Numbered from the stretch's first letter, positions 1 to 6,528 are shown. The stretch: DNA of 8,923 nucleotides from Burkholderiaceae bacterium (GCA_947373615.1 CANBYN010000066.1:1-8923); one strand, 5' to 3'. A program made the numbers and translations. Notes: a model not told the origin generated them from the sequence alone.

Positions 1-1731
1 GAATTCGCCAGCAAACAGAGTCAATATGTCTACTTAGTTCAAAAGATAAACTCAAACCCGCTTATCAATGTAGCAGCCTATGTTGATAATAAGGGCGAAA
101 TTCTCAATTACTCACGCTCTTACCCCACTCCAAAAATTAATATAGCGGATCGGGATTATTTTTTAAATGCTCAATTCGCTACTGGTGAAGGAACTTTTTA
201 CAGCGTCCCAATTCAAAATAAAAACAATAATGACTGGATTATTTATCTCACTCGAAAGTTGTACAACCGAAATGGTGAATTTCTAGGTCTCATTGTTATC
301 GGCATTTCTTCTGAAGTATTTTCAAAATTTTACGAAATCGTCGGAGAAAGTCTTGGCAAGGGATCCTCCATTACCCTTTACCGAAATGACTTTACTGTGA
401 TGACGCGCTGGCCAATAATGGAAAATATCATTGGCCAAAAACAAGCAGATGGAGAAACCATCAAAATAGTGAAGGATCTCAAGCTAGATGCGGGTGTATT
501 GCAATCCAATGAACCAAATCCCGTAAGCAATGAGCCCACCATTGGTCGAATAGTGGCAGCCCGAGTTATCAAGAACTATCCCTTCATTGTTTCAGCCGCA
601 GTAAATGAAGATATCTATATGCAGAGTTGGCGTGAAAATGAAAGGTGGATATGGATATCCGCTGGTGCCAGCCTGATTATCCTGGCCATGAGCATTCATC
701 TGCTACTGAAGGCTAACAAAAAGATTCGGTTGGAACTTGCCGAAAGGATTGCCGCGCAAAAGGATCTCTCAAGGGCTCATGAACGTCTTGAAAGCCGTGT
801 AAAGGAACGAACTGCCGAGCTTTCCCGTGAAGTATCTGATAGAAAGCTAGCTCAAGAAGAGTTAGCAAGGCTCAATTCGCATATCGCCGAAGTCTCGCAT
901 CGCGCAGGTATGGCCGAAGTAGCGAATAGCGTTATTCACAATGTAGGAAATGCGCTCAACAGCATTAACGTTGCCGTTACAACAATTAATTCAGAAATTA
1001 AGAATACACCACTTCATACTCTTCCAAAGATTGCAACTATGCTTGAGACTCATGAAGATGATTTACCTTCCTTCTTAAGCACTGACGATAAAGGCAAGCA
1101 ATTGCCTAAATTAATTAGCATGATTTCCAAGCAATGGAAACTTGAAAATACCAACATCCTTTCTGAGACCATGCAACTGCAGGAGAGCGTTTCCCATATT
1201 CGGGAAATCGTTAGCCGTCAACAATCCCTCAGTGGCAAGCTAGGAATCGAAGAAATTATTAACATCTCCGACCTAGTTAACAATTGCTTGAGCTTTTATG
1301 TCACCAACTTCAAGAATGCGCATATCCATGTATCCATGAACAATGAGCCAAAGCTGGAGTGGACCGGTGATCGGAGTAAAATTACACAAATTCTTCTAAA
1401 TCTAATCATGAATGCTGAGGAATCTTTAATTGTCAGCAACAATCAACCTAAGACACTCAAAATCACGAGTTTTAATAATAAGAATGGGGGCATTCAAATC
1501 GAGGTTTCAGATAGCGGAACTGGAATAGAGCCTGAAGTACTCAATAAGCTCTTTAGCTATGGGTTCACAACCAAGAATTTTGGGCATGGCTTGGGCCTGC
1601 ACGCAAGCGCCATTGCTGCCAACGAGATGAATGGCACACTTCAAGCATTTAGCTCAGGAAAAGATAAAGGCGCTACTTTCATACTAACATTACCAAAACA
1701 GTCATCACTCCCTAGCAATGGAAATATCTAA
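1..1731 (+). CDS. Membrane sensor histidine kinase, Cache sensor and HNVGN-type H box (5' partial)
   Basis: The frame is open from base 1, so the gene begins upstream; 576 residues are visible. A TTG at 259 could be taken as a start but lies inside the sensor fold. Residues 1 to about 212 look like a periplasmic double-Cache (PDC) ligand sensor, with a DRDYF motif near residue 52. A membrane helix (about 216-236) and a charged coiled coil (about 237-290) follow. The dimerisation/phosphoacceptor helix has the sequence IHNVGNALNSI with His313, not the usual HExxxPL form; this is a known variant class. The HATPase domain has an N box (Asn471), G1 box DSGTGI (504-509), F box LFSYGFTTK and G2 box GHGLGL (529-534), so ATP binding and autophosphorylation look intact. 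The 3' end overlaps the response regulator gene by 14 bp, implying co-translation and partnership. The ligand is unknown; small organic acids or amino acids are common for Cache domains. Confidence 0.92.
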   Translation, partial: EFASKQSQYVYLVQKINSNPLINVAAYVDNKGEILNYSRSYPTPKINIADRDYFLNAQFATGEGTFYSVPIQNKNNNDWIIYLTRKLYNRNGEFLGLIVIGISSEVFSKFYEIVGESLGKGSSITLYRNDFTVMTRWPIMENIIGQKQADGETIKIVKDLKLDAGVLQSNEPNPVSNEPTIGRIVAARVIKNYPFIVSAAVNEDIYMQSWRENERWIWISAGASLIILAMSIHLLLKANKKIRLELAERIAAQKDLSRAHERLESRVKERTAELSREVSDRKLAQEELARLNSHIAEVSHRAGMAEVANSVIHNVGNALNSINVAVTTINSEIKNTPLHTLPKIATMLETHEDDLPSFLSTDDKGKQLPKLISMISKQWKLENTNILSETMQLQESVSHIREIVSRQQSLSGKLGIEEIINISDLVNNCLSFYVTNFKNAHIHVSMNNEPKLEWTGDRSKITQILLNLIMNAEESLIVSNNQPKTLKITSFNNKNGGIQIEVSDSGTGIEPEVLNKLFSYGFTTKNFGHGLGLHASAIAANEMNGTLQAFSSGKDKGATFILTLPKQSSLPSNGNI

Positions 1732-3193
1732 ATTCAACAATAAGCCCAAAAGAATTCTTGTTATTGACGATAACCCGGCAATTTATGAAGACTTTTGTAA
1801 AGTGCTTTGCCCAAGCAATACTCCTGCTAAGGAGTTAATTGAATTAGCGAGCTCTATTTTTAGCGAAGAAAGTAAAACTACAGATTTAAACGAATACCAA
1901 ATTGATTTTGCCCTACGAGGTCAAGATGGCGTAGAAAAAGTAAGATCTGCCATATTAGAGGGTTGGCCCTATATCGTTACCTTTGTTGATATGCGAATGC
2001 CAAATGGTTGGAGTGGACTTGAAACCATCAAAAATCTATGGTTGACAGATCCACGACTCCAAATCGTTCTATGTACAGCGTATTCCGATTATTCTTGGGA
2101 AGAAATTCGGGCGCGACTAACCCGTCGTGATCGCTTTTTAATATTGAAAAAACCATTTGATAATATTGAAGTGCAGCAAATGGTGGAAACACTGATTAAT
2201 CGACAGGAGATTGAACAGAGTCTGATAGAAAATAAAAATTTGTTGCAAACTGCTCAAAATATTGCAAGAGTTGGTCATTACACCCTCAATTATCAACACC
2301 AGGAAGTAAGTCGCTCCGAAGGTCTTGATGCCCTGTTTCAAATTCCTGCAGACTATGGTCACAGCTATTCTGACTTCTGCAAACTTTTCTCACCAGAATC
2401 TGTCGGACAATTCAAGCAATGTATTCTTGGGGCGAGTAAGAATAAAAAATCTTTTGAATTAATTTGCCAGTTTCGCAAAGGAGAACTTGGCAATTATGTC
2501 TGGATCCTTGCTGCTGGGCACTGGGAGCTTGATGCAAGCAACACTCCGACCAAGTTCATTGGCACAATTCAAGATATTACGCAAACCCACGATCTGAAGA
2601 ATCAACTGCGCCTATTAGAGGCCTGCATCTCACAGGCGGATGACGTTGTCATTATTACGGATGCAAGACTTAAAACTGCTGGTGGTCCACGCATTGTTTA
2701 TGTAAACGATATCTTTCAACAAAGAACTGGATATTCCAAAGAGTTTGCCATTGGAAAAACGTTGGATATTCTGCATGGTCCCAATACACAAAATTTCGCT
2801 TTAGAGAAAATCAACAAAGGCCTTCTCAGCAAAAAGCCCGTCCGGGTCGAGATGGTAAATTATGATGTAAATAAGTTGGAATTTTGGGTCGATCTGAACA
2901 TGTCTCCAATTCAAGATAAAGATGATGAGGTAAGTCATTGGTTGTGTATGCATCGGGATATCAGCAACCAAAAAACTACTTTAGATGCCCTAACCGATAA
3001 GGAATTCAGTGTTGTAAAGGCGGTAGCCAGTAATAGCGAAATTACGCTTAAACACATCGCGGATAAACTTCACATCAGCGAGCATACCCTACGCAATCAT
3101 CTAGCATCAATCTATGAAAAGCTCGGGGTGCGTGGTCGTCTTGAACTCTATATTTTCTGTAGCAAGTTCATGGATGAATCCGATAAATCATAA
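1718..3193 (+). CDS. Response regulator, REC-PAS-PAS-LuxR-type HTH
   Basis: This 491-residue cytoplasmic protein is the probable phosphorylation partner of the upstream kinase. The receiver domain (about 11-165) has acidic pair Asp17/Asp18, phosphoacceptor Asp91 in FVDMRMPNG, Thr120 and Lys145 in LILKKPFDN. The gap between the acidic pair and Asp91 is about 73 residues against roughly 44 in CheY-like domains, indicating an insertion of about 30 residues before beta-2. Two PAS domains follow (about 172-290 and 296-418), each ending in a PAC-like DIT/DIS motif. The C-terminus (about 424-484) is a LuxR/GerE helix-turn-helix with the usual IADKLHISEHTLRNHL recognition region and YEKLGVRGR. The protein is therefore a DNA-binding transcription regulator whose PAS domains could add a second signal. 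No clear Shine-Dalgarno precedes the ATG; the 14-bp overlap suggests translational coupling. The target genes cannot be read from the sequence. Confidence 0.93.
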   Translation: MEISKFNNKPKRILVIDDNPAIYEDFCKVLCPSNTPAKELIELASSIFSEESKTTDLNEYQIDFALRGQDGVEKVRSAILEGWPYIVTFVDMRMPNGWSGLETIKNLWLTDPRLQIVLCTAYSDYSWEEIRARLTRRDRFLILKKPFDNIEVQQMVETLINRQEIEQSLIENKNLLQTAQNIARVGHYTLNYQHQEVSRSEGLDALFQIPADYGHSYSDFCKLFSPESVGQFKQCILGASKNKKSFELICQFRKGELGNYVWILAAGHWELDASNTPTKFIGTIQDITQTHDLKNQLRLLEACISQADDVVIITDARLKTAGGPRIVYVNDIFQQRTGYSKEFAIGKTLDILHGPNTQNFALEKINKGLLSKKPVRVEMVNYDVNKLEFWVDLNMSPIQDKDDEVSHWLCMHRDISNQKTTLDALTDKEFSVVKAVASNSEITLKHIADKLHISEHTLRNHLASIYEKLGVRGRLELYIFCSKFMDESDKS

Positions 3194-3314
3194 AAACCAA
3201 CAAAAATTTAGCACTAAGCAGTAATTGGTATTTTAGTAAAAGCTATATCAGTGAAATTTAAAAAATAAGCCTCGCAATAATCGATTGACAATTATAGTTG
3301 GGGAGTCCACCAGC

Positions 3315-3368
3315 ATGACTAAGCCAGTATTCACCCAAAGCTTTATTCGCTGCCTAAATCTGAGGTAG
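3315..3368 (+). other. Possible 17-codon small ORF upstream of the carbonic anhydrase gene
   Basis: An ATG at 3315 opens a 17-residue frame (MTKPVFTQSFIRCLNLR) ending at TAG. A good Shine-Dalgarno, GGGGAG (3300-3305), sits 9 nt upstream, better placed than the one for the carbonic anhydrase gene that starts 38 nt after the stop. It could be a leader peptide or a chance frame; the peptide resembles nothing I recognise, and there is no codon-pattern evidence at this length. The rest of the 213-bp gap from 3194 to 3406 shows no convincing terminator, and only a TTGACA (3285-3290) without a well-spaced -10. Confidence 0.2.
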
Positions 3369-3406
3369 ATCAACTAGCTTGGATAAAATTGATTTAACCT
3401 AGGGCG

Positions 3407-4081
3407 ATGCACTTCATTCATGCGCTCCCATTGACAATTCTAGTCACGATGTCTAGTTCTGGCATTGCTAATACCTGTGATACTGGACATCTCCAATCTC
3501 CCATCAATATCACCACGACCCATAAACAAAAACTTCCCAATTTAGTATTTGACTATAAAAGTTCATCGCTAGTTCTTGCTAATGATGGTCATACCTTACG
3601 GATCAGAATAAATAGCCGTAGCCAGTTGAAAGTGGGCAAGCAAATCTATACGCTCTCCCAGATACATTTTCATACTCCAGCAGGAGATCAAGTTGCTGGC
3701 GAAGTCTTTCCGATGGGCGCTCACTTTCTTCACAAAAGCACCAGCGGGCAATTATTAGTCTTGGTCGTACTATTTCGACAAGGTGAACCCAATAAAACCT
3801 TTAATACTCTTTTAAGCAACATCCCAAAACGGGTGGGTCCTAATCAAGACATTCCCAATACTTCCATTGACATTCAGACCTTGATGCCAACTGAAAAATC
3901 GTATTTCCGCTATATGGGCTCTCTGACAGCCTTCCCCTGTACGGAAGGAGTGGAGTGGATCATCTTAAGAGAACCCATCACTGTATCGATAGAACAACTA
4001 AGCACATATAAAAATACTTTTTCTGATAATGCCCGTGCTCCTCAATCCATTAATCAGCGCCCCATTCTTGAAAGCATTTAA
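3407..4081 (+). CDS. Alpha-class carbonic anhydrase family protein, exported, atypical active site
   Basis: Alpha carbonic anhydrases catalyse reversible CO2 hydration, usually in the bacterial periplasm. This 224-residue protein starts with a hydrophobic leader (about 6-21, cleavage probably after GIA) and then CDTGHLQSPINI. Zinc ligands are present: His87 and His89 in QIHFH, and His106 in GAHFLH. The proton-shuttle His (His62 in NDGHTL), the Thr199 equivalent (Thr174 in GSLTAFPC) and a Cys24/Cys178 pair that could form the disulfide of bacterial members are also kept. Several things are odd. The N-terminal WxY...GPxxW segment that normally precedes the first Cys is absent. The SEH motif after HFH is replaced by AGD, removing the Glu106 equivalent. 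The Glu two residues before the third zinc ligand is Gly104. Activity may therefore be reduced or altered. An in-frame stop at 3395 fixes the start at or after 3407; the only SD-like bases (AGGG, 3401-3404) are too close to the ATG, so initiation may be weak or leaderless. Confidence 0.88.
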   Translation: MHFIHALPLTILVTMSSSGIANTCDTGHLQSPINITTTHKQKLPNLVFDYKSSSLVLANDGHTLRIRINSRSQLKVGKQIYTLSQIHFHTPAGDQVAGEVFPMGAHFLHKSTSGQLLVLVVLFRQGEPNKTFNTLLSNIPKRVGPNQDIPNTSIDIQTLMPTEKSYFRYMGSLTAFPCTEGVEWIILREPITVSIEQLSTYKNTFSDNARAPQSINQRPILESI

Positions 4082-4145
4082 ATCGGCATCGAGAATCAGT
4101 CGTCTAATTGCGATAGATCAAATTCACAACCCCTGAAGTCCTGAA

Positions 4146-4175
4146 TAATCAGAACTACCTCTCCTGTTCTGATTA
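4146..4175. promoter_or_regulatory. Perfect 10-bp dyad touching the SD of the propeller gene
   Basis: TAATCAGAAC (4146-4155) and GTTCTGATTA (4166-4175) are exact reverse complements separated by 10 bases (TACCTCTCCT). The final A of the right arm is the first base of the AAGGA ribosome binding site (4175-4179) for the ATG at 4185. There is no following U run, so it is not a typical terminator. Arm centres are 20 bp apart, about two helical turns, which fits an operator for a dimeric regulator; as RNA it would form a hairpin beside the SD. Which of these applies is not visible. Confidence 0.5.
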
Positions 4176-4184
4176 AGGATTTCT

Positions 4185-5351
4185 ATGCACATCAAGTTTG
4201 CACCATTCCTAAAAAGTGAAGATTTCTTTTGGCTTACTGCGTTGCTTTTTATTGGAGTGACCCCAATACACAGCAAAGCAGAAACCAAGGCTAACAAGAC
4301 CATCAATCCAGCAGGCATTGAGGTTCAAGTCACCCAGGAAATGCTTGGAGCAGGCGTCGTTTCAAGCGGCACCATCTTACCCCCCATCCCAGAAGTAACA
4401 GGTAACCGTCAGAAACCAGTGGCCTCTTGGGGTAAGCCGCTACCATATCCCATAGTGATCGCTGACCGACGCAATAATCGTTTGATTGAAATAGCCCCAA
4501 ATAAGAAAATCATTTGGGAATTTCCATCTCCCAGTATTAAAGCCTATCGCGGCAATGAAGATGTGAACTTTTCTCATGATGGCAAACAGCTAGCCGTTAG
4601 CGAGGAAGATAACTTTGACGTTCACATTGTTGATTATGAGAAAAAAATACTCGCCTGGACTTACGGTATTCCAGATAGACGTGGCAGCGGTCCAGGACTG
4701 CTTAATTACCCTGATGACGCGCACTTACTAGCTGATGGTAAATTTATTACCGCAGACATTCGTAATTGCCGCGTGTTAATTATCGATCCCAAGGATAACT
4801 CAACCGTTTCTCAATGGGGAACGCCGGGTAAATGCAAACATAATCCTCCTTACGAATTAGCCCACCCCAATGGCGCGACTCCAATGGAAAATGGGGATAT
4901 TTTGATAACGGAAATTACTGATTCCTGGATATCTCGCATCACTAGAGAGGGTAAAGTCGTATGGAGCGTTAAGGCCCCCAATATTCGCTACCCATCTGAT
5001 GCTTTTCCGACCGTTGACGGCAAACAAGTAATCGTTGCTGATTTCTGGAAACCCGGCAGGGTCGTGATTTTCGACCCCCTTACCAGAAAGATCACCTGGG
5101 AATATTCTCCCAAGGATGGAGATAGTGCTTTAGATCATTCTTCAATTGCTAGAGAACTACCAGATACTGGCGATGTTCTGATCGTAGATGATCTTAATGA
5201 CAGAGTGATCGTCGTGGATCGAAAAACAAAACAAGTGATCTGGCAATATGGGGAAAAGGGTAAAAAAGGCTATGCCCCTGGATTACTCAATTATCCCGAT
5301 GGGGTTGACCTTGATGTATTTAGGGATTGGAAAACAGCTCTCCAGAAATAA
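4185..5351 (+). CDS. Secreted six-bladed beta-propeller protein (PQQ/NHL or arylsulfotransferase-like)
   Basis: This 388-residue protein begins with a signal peptide: a charged start, a hydrophobic stretch WLTALLFIGV (about 16-25) and probable cleavage after HSKA near residue 32. From about residue 86 it is built of six repeats of 45-53 residues, each giving a pattern like 'D-x-x-N-x-R-V-I-x-I-D' followed by a Trp-containing strand; the marker tryptophans are at 111, 158, 211, 260, 305 and 353. The phrase PGLLNYPD occurs at 169-176 and again at 365-372, where the last copy probably closes the ring. Cys195 and Cys217 could form a disulfide. The fold resembles PQQ-like, NHL and arylsulfotransferase (ASST) propellers; I cannot identify catalytic residues or a cofactor, so no enzyme activity is assigned. 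An AAGGA SD lies 5 nt before the ATG. The gene follows the carbonic anhydrase gene by 103 bp on the same strand, so co-transcription is possible, though the dyad in the gap allows separate control. Confidence 0.85.
   Translation: MHIKFAPFLKSEDFFWLTALLFIGVTPIHSKAETKANKTINPAGIEVQVTQEMLGAGVVSSGTILPPIPEVTGNRQKPVASWGKPLPYPIVIADRRNNRLIEIAPNKKIIWEFPSPSIKAYRGNEDVNFSHDGKQLAVSEEDNFDVHIVDYEKKILAWTYGIPDRRGSGPGLLNYPDDAHLLADGKFITADIRNCRVLIIDPKDNSTVSQWGTPGKCKHNPPYELAHPNGATPMENGDILITEITDSWISRITREGKVVWSVKAPNIRYPSDAFPTVDGKQVIVADFWKPGRVVIFDPLTRKITWEYSPKDGDSALDHSSIARELPDTGDVLIVDDLNDRVIVVDRKTKQVIWQYGEKGKKGYAPGLLNYPDGVDLDVFRDWKTALQK
4237..4281. repeat. 45-bp imperfect palindrome inside the signal-peptide codons
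   Basis: The sequence around a centre at G4259 is self-complementary: 18 of 22 base pairs match, with mismatches at 4241/4277, 4247/4271, 4249/4269 and 4256/4262 and almost no loop. It includes ATTGG (4251-4255) facing CCAAT (4263-4267) and TTGCT (4242-4246) facing AGCAA (4272-4276). It overlaps codons of the propeller protein's signal peptide, so its mRNA could fold strongly about 50 nt after the start codon. The palindrome also makes the opposite strand encode a look-alike hydrophobic peptide. Confidence 0.6.
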
Positions 5352-5420
5352 TATGGCATATTGAGATCCCTGCATTACAAGTCTTTACTTCCATAAAGAA
5401 GGCGTATCTCTAATTTCCAA

Positions 5421-5436
5421 TATGCTTTAAAGCATA
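5421..5436. repeat. Perfect 16-bp palindrome
   Basis: TATGCTTTAAAGCATA reads the same on both strands with no spacer. It lies in the 210-bp convergent gap after the propeller gene and 46 bp before the terminator stem. It could be a binding site for a dimeric protein; its role is unknown. Confidence 0.45.
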
Positions 5437-5481
5437 AGAACCTACGAGGAATTTTCGAGTGCAGCGGCTACCTCATCGCGG

Positions 5482-5531
5482 TTATTCAATAAAAAACCCG
5501 GTCATTTCTGATCGGGTTTTTTATTGAATAA
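5482..5531. terminator. Strong bidirectional rho-independent terminator
   Basis: A perfect 19-bp stem joins 5482-5500 to 5513-5531. It extends inward by GTCA/TGAT, including one G-T wobble, to a TTTC loop. The core CCCG/CGGG is flanked by A6 on the left and T6 on the right, giving a U tract for transcripts from either direction. It sits between the end of the propeller gene at 5351 (+) and the end of the stress-protein gene at 5562 (-) and should stop both. Confidence 0.93.
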
Positions 5532-5561
5532 GGTCTGTATCTAAGTCATTTATATAAACAT

Positions 5562-6368
5562 TTAACTAGACATCAATACTGGCAAGACCATTGTACGTAA
5601 GATATGCCGAGTACCAGCTCCGCGACTCATAAATGGGAAGCCCATATGGCTATGTGCACCCATCACTAACAAATCAGAACCTTGATCACAAGCATTGTTG
5701 AGCAACATATCCATGATACCGATCTCTTCAATGACCATTACTTCTGACCTAGATAAAATTCCGTGGCAACCTAACTGAGCCGAAACCTCACGACAAGACT
5801 CCTCGGCTCGTGCAATGGTGGAATCAAAGGAAAGAATAATAGCCTCGTCACATCCCTTGATTAATGTGATTGAATCATTTAGAGCATGGGCAGATTCTCG
5901 GGAAGCATTCCACGCAATTAAAGGATGTTTAAATGAGGCGGTAAATTCACCGACGTAGGGAATAATTAAAACCGGTCTTCCAGAATTGGCTAACACCTCT
6001 TCAATCAAATCAGGAACCGCAAACTCTTCAGCGTCTCTATCATGCTGACCCATCACCACCAAATCAAAATATCTGGCTTTTTCTGAAACTAACGACAAGA
6101 TGGCTGAGTCACCGCCTCGATTGATGTCTATCCATTTCGAAGTCAATCCTGTCGTTGCCAATTCAAAAGCTTTTCTACTGGCTTGTGCTGCAGCCGCATA
6201 ACTCTCGGGAGGCCAGTCAGAGTTAGGCCCCACATGCTTAGCTTGCGCACGTTGAGCAAATACCCCAACCAATCTAGCATTACTAGATTTTGCCAAATCA
6301 GCCGCAATCTTCAATCTAACCCCAGATCGCTCGCCACCATCTAGATGAATCATGATGTTCTTCAACAT
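5562..6368 (-). CDS. Tandem-domain universal stress protein (UspA family)
   Basis: This 268-residue cytoplasmic protein consists of two Usp (adenine-nucleotide alpha-hydrolase-like) domains, about 1-138 and 148-268. Domain 1 begins MLKNIMIHLDGG and ends LVVMGQHD...SGRPVLIIPY. Domain 2 ends DLLVMGAHSHMGF...GTRHILRTMVLPVLMSS, the standard Usp C-terminus. The ATP-loop pattern G-x2-G-x9-G-S/T is not fully kept in domain 2: the second Gly is Ser240. Nucleotide binding is therefore uncertain. Usp proteins support survival under starvation, oxygen limitation and other stress, often through protein interactions rather than catalysis. The ATG is preceded on the minus strand by GAAGGGGG, 4 nt away, a strong SD that supports this start. 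An FNR-type box and a matching -10 lie upstream, so expression under low oxygen is predicted. The gene is monocistronic: the bidirectional terminator follows it and the next gene upstream is divergent. Confidence 0.93.
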   Translation of the reverse strand: MLKNIMIHLDGGERSGVRLKIAADLAKSSNARLVGVFAQRAQAKHVGPNSDWPPESYAAAAQASRKAFELATTGLTSKWIDINRGGDSAILSLVSEKARYFDLVVMGQHDRDAEEFAVPDLIEEVLANSGRPVLIIPYVGEFTASFKHPLIAWNASRESAHALNDSITLIKGCDEAIILSFDSTIARAEESCREVSAQLGCHGILSRSEVMVIEEIGIMDMLLNNACDQGSDLLVMGAHSHMGFPFMSRGAGTRHILRTMVLPVLMSS

Positions 6369-6397
6369 AAAACCCCCTTCAATAAGTATCTACATGA

Positions 6398-6403
6398 ATT
6401 ATC
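6398..6403 (-). promoter_or_regulatory. Probable -10 element of the usp promoter
   Basis: On the minus strand this reads GATAAT, five of six matches to TATAAT. It predicts a transcript start near 6391 and a 5' leader of about 23 nt. There is no good -35, as expected when an activator bound near -41 substitutes for it. Confidence 0.55.
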
Positions 6404-6424
6404 CCCCGATAAACCAGGTGTAAT

Positions 6425-6438
6425 TTGACCCATATCAA
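6425..6438 (-). promoter_or_regulatory. FNR/ANR-type binding site upstream of the usp gene
   Basis: The site reads TTGACCCATATCAA on the + strand and TTGATATGGGTCAA on the minus strand, nine of ten informative bases of the FNR consensus TTGAT-N4-ATCAA. Its centre (6431.5) lies 40-41 bp upstream of the predicted usp start, the class II activator position. Anaerobic or microaerobic induction of Usp genes by FNR/ANR/DNR proteins is established in proteobacteria; binding here is inferred. Confidence 0.72.
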
Positions 6439-6528
6439 ATCAGGTATCAGCATCTGCAGGGGCAATCTCTGAGGCTAGACATCCCCAAATCAAGCAGTTG
6501 GGTCCGTTTTATTCAAAAATGGCCCCAA

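Noticed and set aside
1..6. EcoRI site (GAATTC) at the first base as evidence of a cloning junction
   Set aside because: The coding frame is continuous and there are other GAATTC sites at 1752 and 3002, so nothing shows a junction; it may be a clone end or chance.
259..261. TTG as the start of the histidine kinase
   Set aside because: The frame is open to base 1 and the upstream residues complete the Cache sensor fold, including DRDYF, so the true start is outside the window.
378..572. Minus-strand 64-residue frame inside the kinase gene
   Set aside because: It is antisense to the conserved sensor domain and has no domain of its own.
2138..2362. Minus-strand 74-residue frame inside the response regulator gene
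   Set aside because: It is antisense to the REC-PAS junction; its hydrophobic look comes from AT-rich complementary codons.
2690..2975. Second PAS domain as a blue-light LOV receptor
   Set aside because: The adduct-forming cysteine is absent (Leu349) and the LOV Gln and Asn positions are not all kept; related GP.T PAS domains are common and not photoreceptors.
3285..3313. TTGACA as the -35 of a promoter for the carbonic anhydrase gene
   Set aside because: No acceptable -10 occurs 16-19 bp downstream; the nearby TATAGT is too close.
4124..4318. Minus-strand 64-residue frame with a hydrophobic segment
   Set aside because: It mirrors the signal-peptide codons because of the palindrome at 4237-4281; it has no convincing SD and overlaps a well-supported gene.
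5459..5527. 22-codon GTG frame preceded by GAGGA
   Set aside because: Most of it runs through the terminator stem, which explains the sequence better than coding does.
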